From Streptomyces sp. NBC_00190 (GTDB lineage Bacteria > Actinomycetota > Actinomycetes > Streptomycetales > Streptomycetaceae), in NCBI RefSeq assembly GCF_036203305.1, contig NZ_CP108131.1:1860001-1924000 (forward strand): a DNA stretch of 64,000 nt, given 5' to 3'. The notes under the pieces are model-generated. The model did no database searches and was not told the origin of the DNA. It saw only the letters and a program-made list of their open reading frames with translations. The position numbers and the translations under genes are program-made. Shown here in pieces: positions 21,483 to 30,360 of this stretch (position 1 is its first letter; every line of letters starts with the position of its first letter).

Positions 21483-22406
21483 CTAGGCCTTGCCGCGGGT
21501 CAGCGACAGCAGGTCACGGGCCGGGCCCGCCGGCCGGGAGCCCGCCGGCCAGACCGCCCGCAGGGCCCGCCCGAGGACGGCGCCCGAAACCGGCACCTCC
21601 ACCAGCCTGCGCGCCGCCAGCTCGTCCACCACCGCCAGTTCCGAGAGCACGCACGGCCCCGCGCCGCTCAGCGCCGCCGCCTTCACGGCGGTGGTCGACG
21701 CCAGTTCCAGCAGCGGCGCCGCCAGCCCCCCGCTCCCCGCCAGCGCGGCGTCCAGCACCTGCCGCGTTCCCGACCCCCGCTCCCGCAGGATCAGCGGCGC
21801 GGACGCCAGCTCGGCCACCTCCACGCCCCGCGAACGCCGCGCCCACGGGTGGCCCGGCGCGACCGCCACCACGAGGCGGTCCTGCGCGATCACCGCCGAG
21901 TCGAGCCCCTCCGCAACCGTCAGCCCCTCCACGAAGCCGAGGTCCGCCTCGTGCACGAGGACCCGCTGCGCGACCAGCGCCGAGTTCCCGGCCTGCAGCG
22001 ACACCGCCGTATCCGGCCGCTGCCCGCGCAGCGCGATCAGCCACCCCGGCATCAGGTACTCCGCGATGGTCATGCTGGCGGCCACCCGCAGCCGCGAGTC
22101 GCGCCGCCCGCGCAGCGCCTGCGCGCCCGCGTCGAAGGCCTCGGCCGCCTCCACCACGCGCCGGGCCCAGTCGGTGACCAGCGCGCCTTCCGCCGTCAGC
22201 GTCGAACCCCGCGGCGAGCGGTCCACCAGGGCCACCCCCAACCGCGCCTCCATCGCCCGGATCCGGCTGCTCGCCGCGGGCTGGGTGATTCCCAGCCGCC
22301 GGGCCGCGCCGCTCAGGCTGCCGACGCGCGCGACCGCGAGCAGCAGTTCCAACGCGCCCAGGTCCGGCACCCGGTGTGCCAGCGGCACCCGCTCCTCATC
22401 ACCCAT
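21483..22406 (-). CDS. LysR-family transcriptional regulator
   Basis: 307 residues. The N-terminal helix-turn-helix is LGALELLLAVARVGSLSGAA ... RRLGITQPAASSRIRAMEARLG (about 17-60). The periplasmic-binding-like effector domain begins near 105 (SRLRVAASMTIAEYLMPGWL) and runs to about 300. It is divergently transcribed from the TDT transporter 70 bp away; LysR proteins commonly control the divergent gene, so the transporter is the likely target and its substrate the likely effector. The sequence resembles the CysB/CbbR-like groups only in general form, and I make no ligand call. Confidence 0.93.
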   Translation of the reverse strand: MGDEERVPLAHRVPDLGALELLLAVARVGSLSGAARRLGITQPAASSRIRAMEARLGVALVDRSPRGSTLTAEGALVTDWARRVVEAAEAFDAGAQALRGRRDSRLRVAASMTIAEYLMPGWLIALRGQRPDTAVSLQAGNSALVAQRVLVHEADLGFVEGLTVAEGLDSAVIAQDRLVVAVAPGHPWARRSRGVEVAELASAPLILRERGSGTRQVLDAALAGSGGLAAPLLELASTTAVKAAALSGAGPCVLSELAVVDELAARRLVEVPVSGAVLGRALRAVWPAGSRPAGPARDLLSLTRGKA

Positions 22407-22476
22407 AACATCAGTTTATGGCCTCATAGGAAGACACCCTCTGCCGCCCGGTGCGCCGCGGCGGCACGCTGGGCCC

Positions 22477-23595
<1,119 letters not shown>

Positions 23596-23622
23596 GCCGG
23601 TTCTCGGCGCAGGACGTACCGG

Positions 23623-24342
23623 TCAGCGCGCCGCGCGCAGGGCCCCGGCCAAGGCGGCCGGGGCCTCGGCCAGCGAAGGCCCGTACCAGGTGAGGTGACG
23701 GCCGCTGACCAGCGCGGCGGGCAGCCCCGGGAACGCCTCCGGGCCGTCATCGGCGGTGAAGCGGTACGGCTCGTCCGGGAGCACCACCAGATCGCAGCCG
23801 GCCGCGGCGAGCTCCTCCACCGGGATCCGCGGATACCGCTCCCCGTGCCCGGCGTAGACGTTGCGTACGCCGAGGCGTGCCAGCAGGTCACCCGCGAAGG
23901 TGTCCCGGCCCAGCACCATCCACGGCCGCCGCCACACGGGTACGAAGGCCTGGAGCGAGCCGACCGGCTCCACCCGCGCCCACGCGTCCTCCGCGTCGGA
24001 GAGCCACCCGGGCCTCGTCAGCCCCAGTGCCCCCACCAGTACCCGGTCCAGCTCACGCAGCGCCTGGGGCAGGTCCCGGATCTCGGTGACCAGCACCTCC
24101 ACCCCGGCCGCCCGCAGGGCCGCCAGGTCCGGGGCCCGGTTCTCCTCCTCGTTGGCGATCACCAGGTCGGGGCGCAGCTCGACGATCCTGCGTACGTCGG
24201 GGTTCTTCGTCCCCCCGATCCGCACCGCGCCCCCCAGGTCTGCCGGGTGGGTGCACCAGTCCGTGACACCGGCCAGCAGCCCGGGCGCGCTCTCGGCCAC
24301 CGCCTCGGTCAGCGACGGCACCAGCGAGACGACCCGCCGCAC
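23623..24342 (-). CDS. Helical-backbone metal-receptor / BtuF-like protein without signal peptide
   Basis: 239 residues from GTG 24342 (VRRVVSLVPSLTEAVAESAP); a TTG three codons earlier overlaps the upstream stop. The two-lobed periplasmic-binding fold shows RRVVSLVPSLTEAV, VGVTDWCTHPADL-type and ELRPDLVIANEEENRAPDL motifs, then YPRIPVEELAAAGCDLVVLPDEPY. It resembles cobalamin/iron-chelate binding proteins, but it has neither a lipobox nor a signal peptide and no permease beside it. It is therefore unlikely to be a normal importer component and may act in the cytoplasm. It is tightly linked to the cupin regulator. Confidence 0.85.
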   Translation of the reverse strand: MRRVVSLVPSLTEAVAESAPGLLAGVTDWCTHPADLGGAVRIGGTKNPDVRRIVELRPDLVIANEEENRAPDLAALRAAGVEVLVTEIRDLPQALRELDRVLVGALGLTRPGWLSDAEDAWARVEPVGSLQAFVPVWRRPWMVLGRDTFAGDLLARLGVRNVYAGHGERYPRIPVEELAAAGCDLVVLPDEPYRFTADDGPEAFPGLPAALVSGRHLTWYGPSLAEAPAALAGALRAAR

Positions 24343-24347
24343 GCCGC

Positions 24348-24950
24348 TCAATGCCCGGGGGACGGCGGCTCGGACGTCGCGTGGATGTGCTCGCCCACCG
24401 CGACGACCAGGAGCCGGGTGTCCTCGGTGACGGCCCGCCAGCGGTGGCGCACGCCGCCCGACAGGAACAGGGCGTCGCCGCTCTCCAGCCGGTAGGCGCG
24501 TCCCTCCGCCTCCACCTGGCAGGCTCCGGCGACCACGTACATCAGCTCGTCGTTGCGGTGCTGGTACTCCCGCCCGGCGTCCTGGTCCCCGGTGAACTCC
24601 AGCGCGTGCAGCTGGTGGTGCCCGCGTACGAGGGGCCGCACGCCGGGGACCGGGGTGAGCCCGGATTCGTCGCCGGCCCGTACGAGGTCCACCGTGCGCG
24701 CGGTGTCGGAGGCGGCCAGCAGTTCGACGGCCGTGGTCTCCAGCGCGTCCGCGACCCGCTCCAGGGACCGCATGCTGGGCCGGGCCCGCTCGTTCTCTAT
24801 CTGGCTCAGGAACGGGACCGACAGGCCGCTGCGCGCCGACACGGCGGCAAGGGTCAGGTGGAGCGCGCGACGCCGCTTGCGCACGGCCACGCCCACTCGG
24901 AGCGGTTCCTTGCCGTCCTTGTCCTTGCCCTTGTCGTCCTTGTCGTTCAT
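24348..24950 (-). CDS. XRE-family regulator with C-terminal cupin
   Basis: 200 residues from ATG 24950 with GGGGAGGG upstream; an alternative ATG lies at 24983. A Lys/Asp-rich start (MNDKDDKGKDKDGK) precedes the helix-turn-helix at about 18-75 (LTLAAVSARSGLSVPFLSQIENERARPS). The cupin_2 barrel spans about 110-195 (EYQHRNDELMYVVAGACQVEAEG-type, then SGDALFLSGGVRHRW) with His and Glu residues that could bind a metal or small ligand. Such HTH-cupin proteins often control catabolic or uptake genes. It overlaps or abuts the receptor-like gene downstream, its likeliest partner. It is divergent from the exonuclease across 164 bp. Confidence 0.92.
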   Translation of the reverse strand: MNDKDDKGKDKDGKEPLRVGVAVRKRRRALHLTLAAVSARSGLSVPFLSQIENERARPSMRSLERVADALETTAVELLAASDTARTVDLVRAGDESGLTPVPGVRPLVRGHHQLHALEFTGDQDAGREYQHRNDELMYVVAGACQVEAEGRAYRLESGDALFLSGGVRHRWRAVTEDTRLLVVAVGEHIHATSEPPSPGH

Positions 24951-25114
24951 TTCGGGGCTGCCCTCCCCTTGTCCGTTGCACATCGGTGTGCTGTAAGCAC
25001 CTTACGCAGCAACCGCCTCCGGTTTCGCCCGCACGGCTCTTCCCGTACCGGCCCGCTCACTGTCCGTCGCGGCCCCCGCCGGACGTGTCGGCGCGTTGCG
25101 GCATCATCGTCTGC

Positions 25115-26038
25115 GTGACGACACGACGCCTGATGCTCCTGGACACCGCCTCCCTCTACTACCGCGCCTACTTCGGTGTGCCGGACTCCGTGAAGGCTCC
25201 GGACGGCACTCCGGTCAACGCCGTGCGCGGACTGCTCGACTTCATCGGACGGCTGGTCCAGGACCACCGCCCGGACGACCTGGTGGCCTGCATGGACGCC
25301 GACTGGCGACCGCACTGGCGGGTGGACCTGATCCCCTCCTACAAGGCCCACCGGGTCGCACAGGAGACCGCGAGCGGCCCGGACGTGGAGGAGACCCCGG
25401 ACACCCTCGCCCCGCAGGTGCCGATCATCGAGACGGCGCTCGACGCCTTCGGCATCGCCCGCGTGGGCGTCGCCGGCTACGAGGCGGACGACGTGATCGG
25501 TACGCTCACCACCCGCGCGACGGGCCCGGTGGACATCGTCACCGGCGACCGGGACCTGTACCAGCTGGTGGACGACGCCAGGCAGCGCCGCGTGCTCTAC
25601 CCCCTCAAGGGCGTGGGCTCGCTCCAGGTGACGGACGAGGCGTGGCTGCGCGAGAAGTACGGGGTGGACGGCCCGGGCTACGCGGACCTGGCGCTGCTGC
25701 GCGGTGACCCGAGCGACGGCCTGCCGGGCGTCCCCGGCATCGGCGAGAAGACCGCGGCGAAGCTCCTCGACGCCTACGGGAACCTCGCCGGGATCATCGC
25801 GGCGATCGACGACCCGAAGTCGAAGCTGACCCCCACCCAGCGCAAGCGCCTGGACGAGTCCCGTCCTTATCTGGCCGTGGCCCCGAAGGTGGTGCAGGTG
25901 GCCTCCGACGTCCCGCTGCCCCCGTTCGATCCGGCCCTTCCCGCGGTCCCGGCGCAGCCGGATCTGGTCGACGCGCTAACCCATCGGTGGGGTCTGGGCG
26001 GGGCAGTGTCCCGGCTGAGCACTGCGCTCCGCCCTTGA
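25115..26038 (+). CDS. Stand-alone 5'-3' exonuclease (FEN/Pol I N-domain type)
   Basis: 307 residues from GTG 25115 (VTTRRLMLLDTASLYYRAYFG). The metal-binding acidic residues of the PIN-like nuclease domain are visible in LLDTASLYYRAY, YEADDVIGTL and TGDRDLYQLVDD. The helix-3-turn-helix DNA-binding element is GDPSDGLPGVPGIGEKTAAKLL. It equals the 5' nuclease part of DNA polymerase I without polymerase, and should act on 5' flaps or RNA primers in repair and replication. Actinobacteria keep such a stand-alone copy besides PolA. It is separated from the next gene by an iron box. Confidence 0.93.
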   Translation: MTTRRLMLLDTASLYYRAYFGVPDSVKAPDGTPVNAVRGLLDFIGRLVQDHRPDDLVACMDADWRPHWRVDLIPSYKAHRVAQETASGPDVEETPDTLAPQVPIIETALDAFGIARVGVAGYEADDVIGTLTTRATGPVDIVTGDRDLYQLVDDARQRRVLYPLKGVGSLQVTDEAWLREKYGVDGPGYADLALLRGDPSDGLPGVPGIGEKTAAKLLDAYGNLAGIIAAIDDPKSKLTPTQRKRLDESRPYLAVAPKVVQVASDVPLPPFDPALPAVPAQPDLVDALTHRWGLGGAVSRLSTALRP

Positions 26039-26044
26039 GGTGCT

Positions 26045-26064
26045 AACTTAGGTAAGGCTAAGTT
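26045..26064. promoter_or_regulatory. Iron box (DmdR/IdeR-type operator)
   Basis: AACTTAG and CTAAGTT form a perfect 7-bp inverted repeat around GTAAGG, and the core TTAGGTAAGGCTAA closely follows the DtxR/IdeR/DmdR consensus TTAGGTTAGGCTAA. It lies 24 bp before the siderophore-interacting protein, whose iron-dependent repression it predicts. Confidence 0.9.
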
Positions 26065-26087
26065 TCTGGGGAGTCAGGGGAGACACC

Positions 26088-26927
26088 GTGGCAGAAGGAC
26101 GCGCCCGCAGCGTCGGCACCGCCGTCGTCGTACGCACCGAGCGGCTGACACCGCACATGGTGCGCCTCGTGCTGGGCGGGGACGGCCTGGCCGGATTCGG
26201 CGCGGGTGAGTTCACCGACCACTACATCAAGATCCTCTTCCCCCCGGAGGGCGTCACCTACCCCGCGCCGTGGGACCTCGACCGGATCCGCGCCGACTTC
26301 CCCCGGGCACAGTGGCCGCGCCAGCGCGCGTACACCGTACGGGGCTGGGACCCGGCGCACCTGGAGCTGACCCTCGACTTCGTCGTCCACGGCGACGAGG
26401 GTGTGGCCGGCCCCTGGGCCGCGCGGGCGCAGCCGGGTGAGCTCGTACGCTTCCTCGGCCCGGGCGGCGCCTACGCCCCGGACCCGGCGGCCGGCTGGCA
26501 CCTGCTGGTGGGCGACGAGAGCGCGCTGCCGGCGATCGCCGCGGCGATGGAGCGGATGCCGGTGGGTGCGCGGGTCCACGCCTTCGTGGAGGTCGAGGGT
26601 CCGCAGGGCCAGCAGAAGGTCGCCACCCCGGACGGGGTCGTGCCGGTCTGGCTGCACCGCGGCGACCGCCCGATCGGCGAGGCCCTGGTGGAGGCGGTCA
26701 CCTCCCTGGAGTTCCCGTCCACGGACGTGCACGCCTTCGTCCACGGCGAGGCGGGCTTCGTCAAGGACCTCCGCCGCCACCTCCGCCTGGAACGCGGCAT
26801 CCCGCGCGAACGCCTGTCGATCTCGGGCTACTGGCGCCTGGGCGAGACCGACGAGGGCTGGCGCGCGATCAAGCGCGACTGGAACGCCGCGGTCGAGGCC
26901 GAACAGGACCACGCCGCCGCCGCGTAG
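26088..26927 (+). CDS. Siderophore-interacting (ferric reductase) flavoprotein
   Basis: 279 residues from GTG 26088, with GGGGAG upstream. The FAD-binding domain includes PRQRAYTVRGWDPAHLEL, the R-x-Y-T/S pattern of the SIP family. The C-terminal domain has LVGDESALPAIAAAMERM for NAD(P)H binding and ends ISGYWRLGETDEGWRAIKRDW, also typical. The enzyme reduces ferric siderophore in the cytoplasm to free iron. No siderophore transporter is adjacent, so it probably serves receptors encoded elsewhere. The iron box gives a clear regulatory prediction. Confidence 0.95.
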   Translation: MAEGRARSVGTAVVVRTERLTPHMVRLVLGGDGLAGFGAGEFTDHYIKILFPPEGVTYPAPWDLDRIRADFPRAQWPRQRAYTVRGWDPAHLELTLDFVVHGDEGVAGPWAARAQPGELVRFLGPGGAYAPDPAAGWHLLVGDESALPAIAAAMERMPVGARVHAFVEVEGPQGQQKVATPDGVVPVWLHRGDRPIGEALVEAVTSLEFPSTDVHAFVHGEAGFVKDLRRHLRLERGIPRERLSISGYWRLGETDEGWRAIKRDWNAAVEAEQDHAAAA

Positions 26928-27028
26928 GGGCCGGGCCGTACCGGGCGGACGCACCGGCCCGATCCGGCCTCGCCGGCGGCCGCACGGGCCCCCGCGCGCG
27001 GCCACCCTCCCGGCGGGACAATGAGCGC

Positions 27029-28567
27029 ATGCCTACGCTCCGCGCAGCCGCGGCGGCGGCCGGGGCCGCGATCCTCCTGGCCGCCCCGGCGGGGGCGGCC
27101 GCCCCCAGTCCCCCGCCCGAGCCGAAGCCCTCGATCAGCGACGAGGCGGTCGACAAGGCCGTCGCCCGCCTCGACGGGACGGTCCGGGACATGATGCGCC
27201 GCACCGGAGTCCCCGGCGTCTCGGTGGCCGTCGTCCACGACGACGCGGTCGTCCACCTGAAGGGCTTCGGGCTCCGCGAGACCGGCAAAACGGCGAAGGT
27301 CGGCCCCGACACCGTCTTCCAGATCGCCTCCCTCTCCAAACCCGTCTCCTCCACCGTCGTGGCCGGCACCCTCACCGCCCCCGGCCAGTGGGACCGCCGC
27401 ACGGCCCTGCCCGGGTTCTCCCTCAAGGACCCCTGGGTCACCGGCCACGTCACGACCGCCGACCTGTTCTCCCACCGCAGCGGCCTGCCCGACCACGCCG
27501 GCGACCTGCTCGAAGACCTCGGCTACGACCAGGCGTACATCCTCGGCCACCTGCGCCTGGAACCCCTCGGCCCCTTCCGGGCGAGCTACGAGTACACCAA
27601 CTTCGGCCTCACGGCCGCTGCCGAGGCCGTCGCCCGCGCCAAGGGCGTCAGCTGGCAGAAGCTCAGCGCGGACACCCTCTTCAAGCCCGCTGGCATGACG
27701 CACACGAGCACCGAGTTCACCGCCTTCACGAACGCCCCCGACCACGCCGCCACGCACGTCAAGAACGCGGACGGCACCTGGAGCCCCCGCTTCGTCCGCG
27801 ACCCCGACGCCCAGGCCCCGGCGGGCGGGGTCAGCTCCACCGCCCGTGACATGTCCCGCTGGCTGCGCCTCCAGCTCGCCGGCGGCACCCTCGACGGGAA
27901 GCGGATCGTCCCGGCCGACACCCTGTCCCGCACGCACCTCCCCGAGATCGTCTCGCAGCCGCCCGCCACCCCCACCGGCCGCACGGGCTTCTACGGCCTC
28001 GGCTGGAACGTCTCCTACGACGACGCCGCCCGGCTGCGCCTGAGCCACTCCGGAGCCTTCGAGCTCGGCGCCAACACCAACGTGACCATGCTCCCCCTGG
28101 AGCGGCTCGGCATCGTCGTCCTCACCAACGGCGCCCCCGTCGGCCTGGCCGACGCCGTCGCCCTCGACTTCTTCGACTTCGCCGAGCACGGCAAGGTCAC
28201 CACCGACTGGCTGGGCCTGGCCGGCGCGCTCTACGCGCAGGCGGACGCGGCGGGCCGCTCCCCCACCGACTACGCGCACCCGCCCGCCTCGGCGCGGCCC
28301 GCCAAGGACAGCGCCGCGTACACCGGTACCTACGACAACCCCTACTACGGCAAGCTCACCGTGACCGCGGACGACGAGGGCGCGCTCACGCTGGCCCTCG
28401 GCCCGAAACCCCTGCGCTTCCCGCTCGCGCACTACGACGGGGACACCTTCAGCTTCGAGACGGCGGGCGAGAACGCGGTCGGCCGCACCGGGGTGGCCTT
28501 CGCCGACGGCACGGTCCGCGTCGAGTACCTCGATGCCGACCACCTGGGCACCTTCACCCGGCAGTAG
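27029..28567 (+). CDS. Exported serine hydrolase of the beta-lactamase/PBP class C family
   Basis: 512 residues with a short signal peptide (ending near AGAAA, residue 25). The active-site S-x-x-K is Ser101-Leu-Ser-Lys104 (IASLSKPVSSTV). The Tyr motif is YEYTNFG, and an HSG-like motif occurs in RLSHSGAFELG. A separate C-terminal beta-rich domain from about 410 (KDSAAYTGTYDNPYYGKLTV) matches DUF3471-type extensions. Substrates could be peptides, D-amino acid derivatives or esters; beta-lactam hydrolysis is not implied. It precedes the pseudouridine synthase by 19 bp in the same direction. Confidence 0.92.
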   Translation: MPTLRAAAAAAGAAILLAAPAGAAAPSPPPEPKPSISDEAVDKAVARLDGTVRDMMRRTGVPGVSVAVVHDDAVVHLKGFGLRETGKTAKVGPDTVFQIASLSKPVSSTVVAGTLTAPGQWDRRTALPGFSLKDPWVTGHVTTADLFSHRSGLPDHAGDLLEDLGYDQAYILGHLRLEPLGPFRASYEYTNFGLTAAAEAVARAKGVSWQKLSADTLFKPAGMTHTSTEFTAFTNAPDHAATHVKNADGTWSPRFVRDPDAQAPAGGVSSTARDMSRWLRLQLAGGTLDGKRIVPADTLSRTHLPEIVSQPPATPTGRTGFYGLGWNVSYDDAARLRLSHSGAFELGANTNVTMLPLERLGIVVLTNGAPVGLADAVALDFFDFAEHGKVTTDWLGLAGALYAQADAAGRSPTDYAHPPASARPAKDSAAYTGTYDNPYYGKLTVTADDEGALTLALGPKPLRFPLAHYDGDTFSFETAGENAVGRTGVAFADGTVRVEYLDADHLGTFTRQ

Positions 28568-28586
28568 CCGCATAGCCTGTCCCCCG

Positions 28587-29549
28587 ATGAGACGCCGAGC
28601 CCAGCCACCCCCTTCGCCGCTCCCCCAGCGCGCCGGCATCGACCCGGTCCGGCTGCGGCTGCCTCCCGACCCCGACGAGAAGTGGCCGGACCTCGGCGGC
28701 TACCTCGCCGGGCACTACGCGGGCGGCCCCGGCGCCGAGGTCATCGCCCGCCTGCTGCACGCCGGGCGCGTGCTGGGCCCCGGCGGGCGCGTCCTGCACG
28801 CGTCGGACCCGTACGAGCCGGGCGCCTACCTGTGGTTCCACCGGGACCTCGCGGCGGAGCCGCAGGTGCCCTTCCCGGTCCCCGTCCTGTACCGCGACCC
28901 GCACCTCCTGGTCGTGGACAAGCCGCACTTCCTGGCGACCACGCCGCGCGGCAGCCACGTCACCCAGACCGCCCTGGCCAGGCTCCGCGAGGAGCTGGAC
29001 CTGCCCGCCCTCAGCCCGGCGCACCGGCTGGACCGGCTGACCGCGGGACTGGTGATGTTCAGCATCCGGCCCGAGGACCGCGGGGCGTACCAGCTCCTCT
29101 TCCAGCAGCGCCGGGTGCACAAGGAGTACGAGGCCCTCGCGGCGCTCGACCCCTCGCTCGCGTTCCCGCGCACCGTCCGCAGCCGCATCGAGAAGACCCG
29201 CGGCGTCATCGCGGCGGCCGAGGTCCCCGGGGAGCCCAACGCGGAGAGCCTCGTCGAACTGACCGCGGCCCAGGGCGGGCTGGGCCGCTACCGGCTGACC
29301 CCGCACACCGGCCGGACCCACCAGCTGCGGGTGCACATGAACGCCCTGGGCCTGCCCATTCTGGGCGACCCGGTGTATCCGCAGGTCACCGACCCCGCTC
29401 CGGACGACTACCGGCGGCCACTGCAACTCCTGGCCCGGGTACTGGAGTTCACCGACCCGGTGACCGGGGCCACCCACCGCTTCGAGAGCGCCCGCACCCT
29501 CCAGGCCTGGCACGACCGGGACGGCTGGGAGGCCGGGACGGGCGGCTAA
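28587..29549 (+). CDS. RluA-family pseudouridine synthase
   Basis: 320 residues from ATG 28587. The catalytic motif is AHRLDRLTAGLVMFS, whose Asp attacks the uridine base. VLYRDPHLLVVDKPHFLATTP and GRTHQLRVHMNALGLPILGD are further family blocks. The first ~80 residues (PDEKWPDLGGYLAGHYAGG ... PYEPGAYLWFHRDL) replace a normal S4 domain. Substrates may be rRNA or tRNA uridines; the precise site is not evident. A 14-bp hairpin begins at its stop codon. Confidence 0.92.
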   Translation: MRRRAQPPPSPLPQRAGIDPVRLRLPPDPDEKWPDLGGYLAGHYAGGPGAEVIARLLHAGRVLGPGGRVLHASDPYEPGAYLWFHRDLAAEPQVPFPVPVLYRDPHLLVVDKPHFLATTPRGSHVTQTALARLREELDLPALSPAHRLDRLTAGLVMFSIRPEDRGAYQLLFQQRRVHKEYEALAALDPSLAFPRTVRSRIEKTRGVIAAAEVPGEPNAESLVELTAAQGGLGRYRLTPHTGRTHQLRVHMNALGLPILGDPVYPQVTDPAPDDYRRPLQLLARVLEFTDPVTGATHRFESARTLQAWHDRDGWEAGTGG

Positions 29550-29587
29550 GCGGCCTCGGGGAAGTAGGGCACGTCCCCGAGGCCGCT
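29549..29587. terminator. Bidirectional terminator
   Basis: A 14-bp perfect stem (29549-29562 with 29574-29587) spans the whole 37-bp gap and touches both convergent stop codons. Confidence 0.85.
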
Positions 29588-30270
29588 CAGGCCTTCTCCC
29601 GGGGTGCGACGCCGACGCCCGCGATCCGCAGCGCGGCGTCGGCGGTGGCCTGCGCGAAGACCGGCACCGGCCGGCCCGGATCGGCGCGGTGGATCAGCAT
29701 GACGCCCTCGATCAGCCCGAAGACCAGGTCGTTGCGGAGCGAGAGGGCCGCCCCGTCCCGGGCCAGTTCGGTGCCCACGCAGATCCCGGCCAGCAACATC
29801 CGGTAGGCGTCCTTGAGTTCACCGCGCATCCGGCGGAACTGCGCGAAACGCGCACCCCCCACCTCGGGCAGCAGATAGAGCGCCCCCAGGTTGTACGGGG
29901 CCCCGCACAACCGCAGCACGTCGAAGAGGCAGAGCTCCCACAGCCGCCGCGCGGCGGACCGCCCGGTATCGGCGAGCAGCCGCCGGGCCTGCGCCAGCGA
30001 CGGCCCGACCGTGGACTCCAGCAGCTCGGCGAGGAGGTCCTCCTTGCCGCCGAAGTAGTGGTACATCGTGGCCTGGCGCATTCCGGCCCGCTCGGCCACC
30101 GCCCGCGTGGTGGTGGCCGCGTACCCCTGGACCGTGAACAATTCGGCCGCCGCGCAGAGGAGTTCCTCGCGCGGCGGCCGACCGCTCAGCGGCCTCAGCC
30201 GGTCGGCACGCGGCCGGCCGACCCGTGGCCGACCGACGCGTCTCGGCCCTTCGTCTGCTCCCCCGCTCAT
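29587..30270 (-). CDS. TetR-family regulator with basic N-terminal extension
   Basis: 227 residues from ATG 30270; a GTG 18 bp upstream is an alternative. The HTH is GYAATTTRAVAERAGMRQAT-like, at about 40-85, followed by the YHYFGGKEDLLAELLE end. The C-terminal ligand domain has no recognised specificity. Before the HTH is a basic tract RRVGRPRVGRPRADRLRPLSGRPP containing repeated GRP elements, reminiscent of AT-hooks, that may add minor-groove contacts. No obvious target is adjacent: it converges on the pseudouridine synthase and lies 90 bp downstream-facing from helY. Confidence 0.9.
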   Translation of the reverse strand: MSGGADEGPRRVGRPRVGRPRADRLRPLSGRPPREELLCAAAELFTVQGYAATTTRAVAERAGMRQATMYHYFGGKEDLLAELLESTVGPSLAQARRLLADTGRSAARRLWELCLFDVLRLCGAPYNLGALYLLPEVGGARFAQFRRMRGELKDAYRMLLAGICVGTELARDGAALSLRNDLVFGLIEGVMLIHRADPGRPVPVFAQATADAALRIAGVGVAPREKA

Positions 30271-30360
30271 GGCTTGATCGTCCCACACAGCACGGGAATT
30301 CGATCATGGCAAGAGATCAGATCAGGCCAGCCCCACCCTCGGAGGAAGCCCCAAAAGCGC

